37,037 bases of DNA from SZAS-103 sp964640525 (GCA_964640525.1 CAZXGS010000030.1:1-37037); one strand, 5' to 3'; numbered from the stretch's first letter, positions 7,805-15,977 are shown. Numbers and translations are program-made. Notes: generated by a model from the sequence alone, not told the origin.

Positions 7805-8509
7805 ATGCGCTTTCCAATCCTCCTTGCCGTGGCCGCCTTCGGCGTGCTGACCCTTGCCGGTTGCGACTTCGGGCCGGGCATGGACAAGGTCAACGGCCCG
7901 GTGGTGGTGCAGGCCGGCAAACCGGCGGCCAAAGCCAGCACGGTGAACGGCAGCATCACCGTGGAGCCGAAGGCGCAGGCGAGCCATGTCTCCACGGTCA
8001 ACGGCGGCATCCACATCGGGCAGGGCGCGAGCTTCGCCAAGGCGACCACGGTCAACGGGTCGATTTCCATCGGCGAGCACGCCCATGGCGAAAAGGCGAC
8101 CACCGTCAACGGCGACATCGACCTGCTGGCAGGAGCGGAATTGACCGGAGGGGCGATCACGGTCAGCGGCAAGGTCGGTCTGGCCACCGGCAGCCATGTC
8201 GGCGGCGGCATCACCAACGTCAACGGCTCGATCACCCTCGACCACGCCAAGGTCGCCGGCGGCATCCAGACCGTGGAAGGCGACGTGACCATCGGCAGCG
8301 GTTCGATCGTCAGCGGCGGCATCCATGTGCGCAAGAGCACCGGCATCTCGGTCTCCCTGCCGGCCGACAAGCTGCGCATCGTCATCATGGCCGGCGCAAG
8401 CGTGGAAGGCACCCTGCAGTTCGACCACGCCGTGGACCTGCTGGTGGCACCTGGCGCGAAGATCGGTCCGGTGGTCGGCGCCACGCCGCAGCCGTACAAG
8501 GGTCAATGA
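7805..8509 (+). CDS. Lipoprotein with repeated TVNGSI motifs, probable beta-helix
   Basis: A 234-aa predicted lipoprotein. The signal peptide ends in LTLAGC (Cys20 lipidated). The +2 residue is Asp, which in E. coli retains lipoproteins in the inner membrane; the rule may not hold here. The mature protein is almost entirely made of 18-20-residue repeats around T-V-N-G-S/G/D-I (STVNGSITV, STVNGGIHI, TTVNGSISI, TTVNGDIDL, then drifting to TVSGKVGL, NVNGSITL, TVEGDVTI). This is the periodicity of a right-handed beta-helix, one rung per repeat. No catalytic residues are evident, so a structural or binding role is more likely, as in DUF4097/bactofilin-like proteins. It is divergent from gpmI and followed after 4 bp by the cupin gene. 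Confidence 0.8.
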   Translation: MRFPILLAVAAFGVLTLAGCDFGPGMDKVNGPVVVQAGKPAAKASTVNGSITVEPKAQASHVSTVNGGIHIGQGASFAKATTVNGSISIGEHAHGEKATTVNGDIDLLAGAELTGGAITVSGKVGLATGSHVGGGITNVNGSITLDHAKVAGGIQTVEGDVTIGSGSIVSGGIHVRKSTGISVSLPADKLRIVIMAGASVEGTLQFDHAVDLLVAPGAKIGPVVGATPQPYKGQ

Positions 8510-8513
8510 GCGG

Positions 8514-8894
8514 ATGAAACCGGCGATTTCGCCCTACCGGGCAGGCGGCGAGCGCGACACCGACGAGCATTGCCACATCACCGAGCTGTCCAACCATGCC
8601 GGCGATCCGGCATTGTCGATCGCCCTGGCACGGGTCGCGCCCGGGGTGACCACGCGCTGGCATCGCCTGGACGGCATCGACGAGCGCTACCTGATCCTCT
8701 CCGGCCGCGGCATCGTCGAGATCGGCAACCTGCCGCCCACGCCGGTCGGACCGCATGACGTCGTGACCATCCCGCCCGGCTGCCGCCAGCGCATCGCCAA
8801 CGTCGGCGAATCCGACCTGATGTTCTACGCCCTGTGCACGCCGCGCTTTCGCGACGAGGCCTATCAGGACGCAGAAGCGGATCCGGTCATCTGA
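8514..8894 (+). CDS. Small single-domain cupin protein
   Basis: A 126-aa protein consisting of one cupin barrel. The first cupin motif is visible in VTTRWHRLDGIDERYLILSGRG (His50, Glu57). The second, around HDVVTIPPGCRQRIANVGESDL, carries few histidines, so metal binding is incomplete or altered. Single-domain cupins of this kind bind small ligands or act as isomerases or dioxygenases; nothing here fixes the role. The start follows the lipoprotein stop by four bases, so the two genes are probably co-transcribed. The ribosome site is weak (GAGCGG), consistent with translational coupling. Confidence 0.8.
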   Translation: MKPAISPYRAGGERDTDEHCHITELSNHAGDPALSIALARVAPGVTTRWHRLDGIDERYLILSGRGIVEIGNLPPTPVGPHDVVTIPPGCRQRIANVGESDLMFYALCTPRFRDEAYQDAEADPVI

Positions 8895-8985
8895 GCCGGA
8901 TGCCAAGGCGGGCGCAAGCGCCCGAGCCGGATGCCGAGGCGGACGCGGCCGCCTGAGCCGGATGCCGTTGCCGATGCGCGGCACC
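8893..8985. repeat. 31-bp tandem repeat, about 2.5 to 3 copies
   Basis: GAGCCGGATGCC recurs at 8893, 8924 and 8955, exactly 31 bp apart. The following bases are similar in the first two units (AAGGCGGGCGC against GAGGCGGACGC) and diverge in the third. The first copy overlaps the cupin stop codon. Confidence 0.75.
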
Positions 8986-9036
8986 CACCCTTCCTGGTTG
9001 CTGCATTGCAGCGCGCATCTGCTCCGACCCTGCGTT

Positions 9037-9137
9037 TATGATGGCCGCCCGCGAGCGACGGACTGGGGAGTCCGGCGGGATATTCGGGGAGAGACCACAG
9101 ACCCGCAGGCGTGCAGGCGCCTGCGGGTCTGTGTTTT
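9037..9137 (+). ncRNA. Candidate small RNA of about 90 nt with intrinsic terminator
   Basis: A TATGAT hexamer at 9037-9042 could be a -10 element, giving a start near 9049. No good -35 is seen. The transcript would contain a perfect hairpin CGGACT-GGGG-AGTCCG (9059-9074), a single-stranded GGGAUAUUCGGGGAGAG-like stretch, and the terminator annotated separately. The nearest downstream gene, glnE, is about 580 bp away across a repeat array, so a simple leader or attenuator role is unlikely. I do not recognise a known RNA family. Confidence 0.45.
9096..9137 (+). terminator. Strong intrinsic terminator
   Basis: A perfect 16-bp stem (9096-9111 with 9118-9133; left arm CACAGACCCGCAGGCG) has a six-base loop TGCAGG and is followed by TTTT at 9134-9137. 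No protein gene ends just upstream; the cupin stop is 200 bp away. Confidence 0.8.
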
Positions 9138-9237
9138 GTGGGCTTGCCGAAGCGCCTTGCATGCAGCCAGCTGCGTCGTCCCGTCCGCACCGCCGCGCCA
9201 CAAACGCCCCCGGATCTCCCGCGACGTTCCGCTGCCG

Positions 9238-9428
9238 GCATCACCATTCCTGCCGTCAACGTTCCTGCCAGCACCATTCCCGCCACCCCCGTTCGTGGTG
9301 AGCCTGTCGAACCACGCCGTTCGCCTGACACCTCTCGCCATCCCCGCGCACGTCCCAGAGCCAGCACCGTTCCCTCCATCACCATTCCCACCATCTCCAT
9401 TCCCGCCATCTCCATTCCCGCCATCTCC
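9238..9428. repeat. 15-bp minisatellite of ATTCCCGCCATCTCC type
   Basis: Degenerate units of about 15 bp occur on both sides of the first REP copy. The clearest run is at 9380-9428, where CATTCCCACCATCTC is followed by two units of CATTCCCGCCATCTC. Looser versions (CACCATTCCTGCC, CAGCACCATTCCCGCC) fill 9238-9285. No reading frame is supported. Confidence 0.7.
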
Positions 9429-9637
9429 GTTCGTGGTGAGCCTGTCGAACCACGCCGTTCGCCTGACACCTCTCGCCATCCNNNNNNNNNNNNNNNNNNN
9501 NNNNNNNNNNNNNNNNNNNNNNNNNNNNNNNNNNNNNNNNNNNNNNNNNNNNNNNNNNNNNNNNNNNNNNNNNNNNNNNNNCCGTTCGTGGTGAGCCTGT
9601 CGAACCACGCCGTTCGCCTGACGCCTTTCGCCTTCCC
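9290..9637. repeat. REP array interrupted by a scaffold gap
   Basis: Three copies of a unit of about 53 bp begin at 9291, 9429 and 9584. Each starts with GTTCGTGGTGAGCCTGTCG and ends GCCGTTCGCCTGAC followed by ACCTCTCGCCATCC or a near match. The first part is the same palindrome as at 3149 and in the 19473-20127 array. Here all copies point one way and are not paired with the inverted partner type. The 100-N gap lies between the second and third copies. Confidence 0.88.
9482..9581. other. Assembly gap, exactly 100 N
   Basis: A run of 100 N is the usual placeholder for a gap of unknown size. It sits inside the REP array, so the true length and repeat number are unknown. An apparent open frame through the gap into glnE is an artefact. 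Confidence 0.98.
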
Positions 9638-9719
9638 GCACGCGCGTCCAAATGGCTCACCCAAGCGTCCGCACGCCGCCCACTCCACGCCCATCTTGCG
9701 GGCATGGAAGAATGCGCCC

Positions 9720-12485
9720 ATGCACGCCGCACCCCTCGATCCCCTCGCGCCATGGCTGGCCAAGCGCCGCGAGTCCTTGGCCGCGACTTCCGGGCTGGCA
9801 GGGCTTCCGGCGGATGCACTGGAACGCCTGCTGGTCACCAGCGACTTCGCCTGCGGGGTACTGCGGGACCTGCCCGACGCACCGGCCGTCCTCGCCGGCC
9901 CGATGCCGCCGGCGCCCGTGCTCGACCCCGCCACACCGACGGCGTGGCCGGCGCAATTGCGGCGCTGGCGCAAGCTCGGCAGCCTGCGCCTGATCTGGCG
10001 TGACCTCACCGGGCTGGACGACGTCGATGCGACGCTGGCCGGCGCCAGCACGCTGGCCGAGGTCTGCATCGACACCGCGCTGTCCGCGGTGCAGGCGCAA
10101 GTCGCCGCCACGCATGGCGTAATCGCCGGCGCGGACGGCCAGCCGCAGCGCATGGTGGTTTTCGGGCTGGGCAAGCTCGGCGGTGGGGAGCTGAATTTTT
10201 CCTCCGACATCGACCTGATCTTCGCCTTCGAGCACGGCGGCAGCAGCGACGGTGCGCGGCCGCTGGCCGCCGATGCCTACTACGCGCGCATCGGCCAGCG
10301 CCTGATCGGGCTGCTCGACGAGGTCAGCAGCGACGGCTTCTGTTATCGCGTGGACATGCGCCTGCGCCCGTTCGGCGGCGTCGGCCGGCTGGCGTTGTCG
10401 TTCGCCGCGATGGAACAGTACTACCAGAGCGAGGGCCGCGATTGGGAGCGCTATGCGTGGATCAAGGCGCGCCCGGTCGCCGGCGACCTCGCGGCAGGCG
10501 ATCGCCTGCAGGCCATCCTGCGGCCGTTCGTGTACCGCCGCTACCTCGACTACACCGCGCTGGACGGGTTGCGCGAGATGAAGGCGGCGATCGCCGCCGA
10601 TGAGCGTCGCGAGCTGTCCGACCACCTCAAGCTCGGTCCCGGCGGCATCCGCGAGATCGAGTTCCTGGTGCAGGCGTTGCAACTGATCCGCGGCGGGCGC
10701 GAGCCGGCACTGCGCACGCGCTCGCTGCAGGCCGCACTGCAGGCACTGGCCGATGGCGGTCACCTTCCCGTGGCAAGCGCGCACGCGCTGGCGTGCGCCT
10801 ACCGCTTCCTGCGCCGCCTGGAAAACCGCGTGCAGATGTTCGCCGACCAGCAGGTCCACGCCCTGCCCACCGATGCGTTCAGCGCGCACCGCGTCGCGCT
10901 CGGACTGGGGTATCCGGACCTCGCCGCCCTGCGGGTGGACCTGGACGCGCAACGCGCCGTCGTCGCCGCCGAGTTCGAGCGCCTGCTGGCGGCGCGGCGA
11001 CGTCAACCCTCCAGTCCCACCGCGCTGCAGGACTACTGGCTGTCCCTGCCCGAGGGCGGTTCGCCGCAGGCGCTGGTGGATGCCGGCTTTGCGCGCGCCG
11101 AGTCCCACGATGCCGCTTTGCGGGATTTCGCGCGCGGCCCGGCCGTTCGAGGACTGTCCGCGCGCTCGCGCCCGCGGCTGGACCGGGTCTTGCCGCGCCT
11201 GCTGCGCGAGGCCGGTGCCGGCTCCCATGCCGACGCCGCGCTGCCGCGCCTGCTCGCGTTGCTGCAGGCGATCGCCCGTCGCGGCAGCTACCTCGCCTTG
11301 CTCGACGAACAACCGGCCGCGGCCTCGCGGCTGGTCGAACTGGCCGCGCGCAGCGCCCTGCTCGCCGAACGCATCGCCGCCCACCCGTTGTTGCTGGACG
11401 AGTTGCTGGACGTGCGGGTGGAAAGCGCACCGCCGACGGCCGCCGGGCTGGTGGACGACTGCGCACGCGCGCTGGCGGCCGTGCCTGCGGACGACGTCGA
11501 AGCCGCCCTGCATGCGCTGGCCGAGTTCCGCCAGAGCATCGCCTTCCGCATCGGCCTGGCCGTGCTGCGCAAGCGCGTGGCGGCCACCGACGCCGCGCGC
11601 CAACTGGCTTGGCTGGCGCAGGCCGTGCTTGGTTCGGCGCTCGCGCTGGCGCGACGCCTGGCCGTGCGCGGAGCCGAACATGGCGAAGGCGGTTTCGCGG
11701 TGATCGGTTACGGCAGCATCGGCGGCCAGGAGCTGGGCTTCATGTCCGATCTTGATCTGGTGTTCCTGCACGCCAGCGGCGAGGACGCCGAAAACACGCG
11801 CCGTTGCGTGCGGATCGCGCAGAAGCTGGTCAGCCTGCTGAGTACCACCACGCCCGCCGGCAGCCTCTACGAGGTGGACGTGCGGCTGCGCCCGGACGGC
11901 GCCAAGGGCCTGCTGGTGGCCAGCCTGGACAGCTTCGCCGACTACCAGGGCAATCGCGCGTGGACGTGGGAGCACCAGGCGCTGGTGCGCGCGCGTGGTA
12001 TCGCCGGATCGGCCGCCACCCTCGAACGCTTCGAGGCGATCCGCGCGCAGGTGCTGGCGCGACCGCGCGAACGCGACGCGCTGTGCGCCGATGTCGTGGC
12101 GATGCGTCGCCGCATGCGCGAGCAACTCGACCGCAGCCGCGACGGCCGCTTCGACCTCAAGCAAGGCGAAGGCGGGCTGGTGGACCTGGAGTTCCTGCTG
12201 CAGTTTCTCGTGCTGGTGCATGCGCCGGAACGCCAGGCGTTGCTGGCCGCACGCGCGAGCGAGGTGCTGATCGACGCGCTGGGCAATGCCGGCGTGCTGG
12301 CGCCGGCGCAGCGGGCCACGCTGGCCGCCGCGCATGCCAGCCTGCTGCAACGCGCGCTGGACTGCACCCTCGATGGTCGTCCGAGGGTGGTGGCGATGCA
12401 GGCGGAGATCGAAACGGCGCGGGCGGCGATCCGCGAAGCCTGCGCGGCGCATGGCGTCGGTTTTGGCGCAGACGCGAGGCCATGA
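9720..12485 (+). CDS. glnE: Bifunctional glutamine synthetase adenylyltransferase/adenylyl-removing enzyme
   Basis: A 921-aa protein that adenylylates and de-adenylylates glutamine synthetase in response to PII and glutamine. Both nucleotidyltransferase domains are visible. The N-terminal adenylyl-removase domain has MVVFGLGKLGGGELNFSSD, then IDLIF, near residues 145-168. The C-terminal adenylyltransferase domain has VIGYGSIGGQELGFMSDLD near 660-680. Conserved KLGPGGIREIEFLVQ and KQGEGGLVDLEFLLQ follow each domain. In the second domain the usual GKLGG lysine is Ser (GSIGG). Length is close to the 946 aa of E. coli. The frame is open far upstream through the N gap and REP DNA, but homology begins just after MHAAPLDP, so I start at 9720. 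No strong ribosome site is seen. Confidence 0.95.
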   Translation: MHAAPLDPLAPWLAKRRESLAATSGLAGLPADALERLLVTSDFACGVLRDLPDAPAVLAGPMPPAPVLDPATPTAWPAQLRRWRKLGSLRLIWRDLTGLDDVDATLAGASTLAEVCIDTALSAVQAQVAATHGVIAGADGQPQRMVVFGLGKLGGGELNFSSDIDLIFAFEHGGSSDGARPLAADAYYARIGQRLIGLLDEVSSDGFCYRVDMRLRPFGGVGRLALSFAAMEQYYQSEGRDWERYAWIKARPVAGDLAAGDRLQAILRPFVYRRYLDYTALDGLREMKAAIAADERRELSDHLKLGPGGIREIEFLVQALQLIRGGREPALRTRSLQAALQALADGGHLPVASAHALACAYRFLRRLENRVQMFADQQVHALPTDAFSAHRVALGLGYPDLAALRVDLDAQRAVVAAEFERLLAARRRQPSSPTALQDYWLSLPEGGSPQALVDAGFARAESHDAALRDFARGPAVRGLSARSRPRLDRVLPRLLREAGAGSHADAALPRLLALLQAIARRGSYLALLDEQPAAASRLVELAARSALLAERIAAHPLLLDELLDVRVESAPPTAAGLVDDCARALAAVPADDVEAALHALAEFRQSIAFRIGLAVLRKRVAATDAARQLAWLAQAVLGSALALARRLAVRGAEHGEGGFAVIGYGSIGGQELGFMSDLDLVFLHASGEDAENTRRCVRIAQKLVSLLSTTTPAGSLYEVDVRLRPDGAKGLLVASLDSFADYQGNRAWTWEHQALVRARGIAGSAATLERFEAIRAQVLARPRERDALCADVVAMRRRMREQLDRSRDGRFDLKQGEGGLVDLEFLLQFLVLVHAPERQALLAARASEVLIDALGNAGVLAPAQRATLAAAHASLLQRALDCTLDGRPRVVAMQAEIETARAAIREACAAHGVGFGADARP

Positions 12486-12576
12486 CGCGTCCGGCGCCGG
12501 AAGGCGTCCGCACCTCGGGCTCACACGACCGTCTTCGCCCTTCCGCCGCGGGCCGGCTCACCGAATGCCCGCGTGC

Positions 12577-13266
12577 TCAAGCCGGCGTTGCGGTCGCGGT
12601 CACGCCGGCCTGCACCGAACGCGCAATGCGCCACTGCGCCGCGTAGTAACTGGCCAGCACCCACAGCGCGGCATACGGGATGCCGCCGCCGAAGCGATTC
12701 CAGGCCAGCAGGCAATCGCTGAGCACGAACAGCGCGCCGCCGATGGCAGCGATCGTCGCGGGCGCGGCCAGGGCACTTCCGCGCAGCGTCCAACTGCGCG
12801 CGCCGGCCAGCGCCGCCATCACCACCAGCACGGCCACGTAGGCCAGCACCGCCGCTTGCAGTTCACCGGGGACGTACGGCAACAGCATGACCAGGTTGAC
12901 CGCGGCCAACGCGAGATAGCCCAGCAGCGCGAGGATCCGCGCCGGCCACGACGAGCCACCCAGGAACGCGGCGATGTAACACAGATGAGCCAGCAGGAAG
13001 GAGGCCAGTCCGGCCACGAACAGGTCCTCCGGCAACATCAGGAACACGTCGCCGGCCAGCGACAACAGCAATCCGGCACCCACCAGCGCGCGATATCCGG
13101 TCGAAACCGGCGGCCTGGAAAGCATCGCCATCGCCAGCACCAACACGGTGGCCAGCGGCTTGCAAAGGTAATGGAGCCAGATCCACGCCCCGCCAAGCAC
13201 AGCACCGGCGATGGCGCCCAGCGCGCAGGCGGCAATCAGGACAGTCAGGTGGTGGCGGCTGGGCAT
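12577..13266 (-). CDS. YhhN-family integral membrane protein, lysoplasmalogenase-like
   Basis: A 229-aa polytopic membrane protein with about eight hydrophobic helices. YhhN/TMEM86 signatures are visible: HYLCKPLATVLVLAMA near 32-47, SLAGDVFLMLPEDLFVAGL with Asp73, and LSDCLLAWNRF with Asp184. Animal TMEM86 proteins hydrolyse the vinyl-ether bond of lysoplasmalogens; the bacterial role is less certain and may concern membrane lipids. The ATG at 13266 is chosen because the longer version begins with TTG at 13284. It converges on glnE (stops 91 bp apart) and follows the ELM1-like gene by 132 bp on the same strand. Confidence 0.85.
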   Translation of the reverse strand: MPSRHHLTVLIAACALGAIAGAVLGGAWIWLHYLCKPLATVLVLAMAMLSRPPVSTGYRALVGAGLLLSLAGDVFLMLPEDLFVAGLASFLLAHLCYIAAFLGGSSWPARILALLGYLALAAVNLVMLLPYVPGELQAAVLAYVAVLVVMAALAGARSWTLRGSALAAPATIAAIGGALFVLSDCLLAWNRFGGGIPYAALWVLASYYAAQWRIARSVQAGVTATATPA

Positions 13267-13398
13267 CGGGGTGGCATCCGGCAAAGGCCTACCTTAGCGC
13301 CTGCGCCGGTCAACCGCCTGCTCCAGTGAACCGCCGACCTTCGTCGTCGCGGGCGCGCCGGTGGCGTCCGTGTCCGCATGCGGGCGCAGACGCCGCGA

Positions 13399-14394
13399 TC
13401 AGACTCCCAACCGCTCGCGCACCAGCGCGGCAACCCGCGGCAATTCGTGCAGCGCGGTGGTGGCTGCGAGCGGGCGCGCCGGATCGAGCGCGACCGCGGC
13501 GTGGCAAGCCATCAGGCTGGCGAGGAACGCGGCATGCCGGCCGCGGGCGATCTGCGGTTGCGCGATCGCCACCTGCGCACCGCTCGCGCACGCCTCCGAG
13601 AGCATGTTGACCGAATCCGGCGAGACCACCAGGACATCCGCCCACGCCAGCAGTCCGGCGTAGGGATTCGCGCCATCCCCGGCAGCAAACCAGCGCACCC
13701 CGGGAATACCCTGCCCGGCCACGGTCAGGCCATCGGCACCTTCGTCGCACGCAGCCTGGATGAGCCATCCCGGGGTTCGCCGCGAAGCACACACCGACAC
13801 GCTGCCACCCACGCGCGCATGCAGCCCGCGCAGTGCCTGTGCGGTGTGTCGCCACCACGACGCATCCACCGGCGCGTTGCGGATCGGCCCACCGAGCAGC
13901 AGCGCAATGCGCGGCCTTGGCAGTTGCGCGAGCGCGGGGAACCGCGCGCGTGAACGCGCCAGCCAAGCGGCGTCGACGTCGTGCAGGCTGCCCTGCACGG
14001 TGATCACATTCGCCCCCCGCACCCGATCGTGTGCCGGCACCACCAGCGCATCCCAATGCCGCGGGTCGATGCGTGGGTCGAGGATCTGCACCACGCGCGC
14101 GCCGGCCTGGCGCAACAGGCGCGTGGCCAGCGCCCCCTGGCGCCCGCAGCCGACCGCCCAAGCCGGCGGCTGCGCCAGCGCGGCGCGAAATTCCTCGCCA
14201 AAAGCACGTTCGCTTCCGGGCAGGCAACGCGGTGCGAGCGGCCGCCACGGAGCGCTGGCGTGCAGCCGCCACAGGCGCGGTTCGGCGGCCAGCGAGTCGC
14301 CCGTGGCGATGGCTGCCAGTGCGCGCGCCAGCGCCAGCGCCTGACGCTCGTTGCCCGCCAAGCCGTCGGTGACCACCCAGATGGCCGCGGCCAT
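13399..14394 (-). CDS. ELM1-like (mitochondrial fission ELM1 family, GT-B fold) protein
   Basis: A 331-aa protein of the bacterial family related to plant ELM1. Family motifs visible are WVVTDGLAGNERQ (6-18), VGCGRQGALATRLLR (81-95), LDPRIDPRHWD (105-115), LLLGGPIRNAP (166-175) and SPDSVNMLSEA (258-268). The last two resemble nucleotide-sugar-binding loops of GT-B glycosyltransferases. Bacterial members often sit among cell-envelope sugar genes, so an envelope glycosyltransferase role is plausible but unproven. The start at 14394 has a GGGGA ribosome site eight bases upstream. It is divergent from the YceI gene, with a 159-bp gap holding TACACT-like -10 sequences. Confidence 0.83.
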   Translation of the reverse strand: MAAAIWVVTDGLAGNERQALALARALAAIATGDSLAAEPRLWRLHASAPWRPLAPRCLPGSERAFGEEFRAALAQPPAWAVGCGRQGALATRLLRQAGARVVQILDPRIDPRHWDALVVPAHDRVRGANVITVQGSLHDVDAAWLARSRARFPALAQLPRPRIALLLGGPIRNAPVDASWWRHTAQALRGLHARVGGSVSVCASRRTPGWLIQAACDEGADGLTVAGQGIPGVRWFAAGDGANPYAGLLAWADVLVVSPDSVNMLSEACASGAQVAIAQPQIARGRHAAFLASLMACHAAVALDPARPLAATTALHELPRVAALVRERLGV

Positions 14395-14553
14395 GCGCTC
14401 GTTCCCCAGGCGAGAAGGATTGTTGTGCCGCGGGCGCTTTTGTCCCGACCATGCAACCATACACTGGCCTTGGCCCGCATCCATCACCACGTGGCGCCAG
14501 CGCAGGCTCGGCGCACCCGACCCTTCGACCCATCGACCCAACCGGAGTCCACC

Positions 14554-15147
14554 ATGCCCGTCCCGTCATCGTTCGCCCGCCGTGCGCTGGCCGCCGCCGT
14601 GCTGGCCTTCGCCTCCGCACCGGTGTTGGCCGCGCAGGCCTACACCATCGATCCCAACCACACCCAGGTGGAGTTCCAATACACCCACTTCGGCTATTCG
14701 CACATCACCGGCCACCTGGGCAATGTCGAGGGCAACTTCCTGTTCGATCCCAAGGATCCGACCCAATCGAGCATCCAGGTCGACGTGCCGATCGATACCA
14801 TCGACGTGGTGCCGGCGCTGAACGAGGAATTGAAGTCGGACAAGTTCTTCGATGCCGCGAAATTTCCGCTGGCCAGCTTCCAGAGCCGCTCGGTGACCAA
14901 GGTCGGGCCGGATCAATTGGCCGTTGCGGGCGATCTGACCATCCACGGCATCACCAAGCCGGCCACCTTCCAGGTGCGAATCAACAAGATCGGCACCCAC
15001 CCCATGCGCGGGGTGCCGGCGGTCGGGCTGGATGCCACCACCACCATCAAACGCAGCGATTTCGGCGTGGCCTTCCTGGTGCCGCAGGTCAGCGACGAAG
15101 TGACCCTCCACGCGACCATGGAAGCCTACGCGCCGAAGGCAAAGTGA
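14554..15147 (+). CDS. YceI-family periplasmic lipid-binding protein
   Basis: A 197-aa exported protein. The signal peptide is about residues 1-26 (ALAAAVLAFASAPVLA, cleaved before AQAYTID). The mature part is one YceI lipocalin-like barrel with typical features: YTIDPNHTQVEFQYTHFGYS, a DV.ID pair in the middle, FFDAAKFPLASFQS, and DLTIHGITKPATFQV. These proteins bind isoprenoid chains such as polyprenol or ubiquinone-like molecules and are often induced by alkaline or osmotic stress. The start has a GGAG ribosome site at 14544-14547. The pirin gene follows after 13 bp, so the pair is likely one transcript ending at the terminator near 15952. Confidence 0.92.
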   Translation: MPVPSSFARRALAAAVLAFASAPVLAAQAYTIDPNHTQVEFQYTHFGYSHITGHLGNVEGNFLFDPKDPTQSSIQVDVPIDTIDVVPALNEELKSDKFFDAAKFPLASFQSRSVTKVGPDQLAVAGDLTIHGITKPATFQVRINKIGTHPMRGVPAVGLDATTTIKRSDFGVAFLVPQVSDEVTLHATMEAYAPKAK

Positions 15148-15160
15148 ACCGGAGGGTGCG

Positions 15161-15865
15161 GTGACGATGATCCTGCGACGCGCGCACGAACGCGGCCATG
15201 CGCAACACGGCTGGCTCGACAGCCGGCACACGTTCTCCTTTGCCGACTACCACGACCCGGCGTGGATGGGCTTCGGCCCACTGCGGGTGATCAACGAGGA
15301 CCGGGTCGCGCCCGGCGGCGGCTTCGCGCCGCACCGCCACGCCAACATGGAGATCATGTCCTACGTGATCGACGGCGGCCTTCAGCACCGCGACAGCATC
15401 GGCAACGGCTCGGTGATCGTGCCCGGCGACGTGCAGTTGATGAGCGCCGGCAGCGGCATCGAGCACAGCGAGTTCAACGCATCCAAACAGGCGCCGGTGC
15501 ATTTCCTGCAGATATGGATCCAGCCTGATCGCCTGAATGCGAACCCGCGTTATGCGCAGACCCATGTCCCGGCGGATGCGCGGCGCGGCAAGCTCAAGCT
15601 GGTGGCCGCGCCCGATGGCGCCGACGGCGCGCTGCCGATCCGCCAGGACGCACGCGTGTATGCGAGCCTGCTCGCCGCCGGCAACGAACTGGAGCATGCC
15701 CTTGCGCCGGGCCGGCGCGCGTGGGTGCAAGTGGTCAACGGACGGATCGCACTCGACGACGGCACCACCCTGGAAAGCGGCGATGCCGCCGGACTGAGCG
15801 ATCACGCCGAGCTGCGCCTGCGGGCACAAGACGCCAGCGAGGTGCTGGTGTTCGATTTGCCCTGA
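15161..15865 (+). CDS. Pirin-family protein (YhhW-type quercetinase-like)
   Basis: A 234-aa bicupin protein of the pirin family. The YhhW-like start ERGHAQHGWLDSRHTFSFAD is clear. The metal site is complete: H58 and H60 in APHRHANMEIMSYV, then H102 and E104 in SGIEHSEFN. YhhW has quercetin 2,3-dioxygenase activity in vitro; the physiological role is unknown, and redox or stress sensing is often suggested. GTG 15161 has a GGAGG ribosome site five bases upstream. ATG 15167 is a possible alternative (MILRRAHERGH), closer to the family N-terminus. Confidence 0.92.
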   Translation: MTMILRRAHERGHAQHGWLDSRHTFSFADYHDPAWMGFGPLRVINEDRVAPGGGFAPHRHANMEIMSYVIDGGLQHRDSIGNGSVIVPGDVQLMSAGSGIEHSEFNASKQAPVHFLQIWIQPDRLNANPRYAQTHVPADARRGKLKLVAAPDGADGALPIRQDARVYASLLAAGNELEHALAPGRRAWVQVVNGRIALDDGTTLESGDAAGLSDHAELRLRAQDASEVLVFDLP

Positions 15866-15951
15866 GATCCGCTCCTGTTTCGTCGGGAGACGCGCCTGGA
15901 TTCGGCTTCGCGGGCGATGGAAGAAATTCCCTCATCCGGCGCTGCGCGCCA

Positions 15952-15977
15952 CCTTCCCCCGGCGGGGGAAGGGTTTT
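15952..15977 (+). terminator. Intrinsic terminator with CCTTCCCCC stem
   Basis: CCTTCCCCC (15952-15960) pairs with GGGGGAAGG (15964-15972) across loop GGC, followed by TTTT at 15974-15977. It would end the YceI-pirin transcript. The block begins with CCCTCATCC at 15939, as does a related hairpin at 31474 in reverse orientation, so it seems to be a dispersed repeat used as a terminator. Confidence 0.75.

Noticed and set aside
9111..9719. N-terminal extension of glnE across the N gap
   Set aside because: It translates REP and minisatellite DNA and 100 N; GlnE-like sequence begins only after 9720.
9657..12524. A 955-codon open frame antisense to glnE
   Set aside because: GC-rich third positions keep the reverse frame open. 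The translation is rich in Arg, Gln and His with no domain, while the plus strand encodes clear GlnE motifs.
15939..15977. Attachment site or transposon end
   Set aside because: The hairpin with T-tract fits a terminator, and the related copy at 31474 fits a dispersed repeat; no integrase or flanking duplication is seen.
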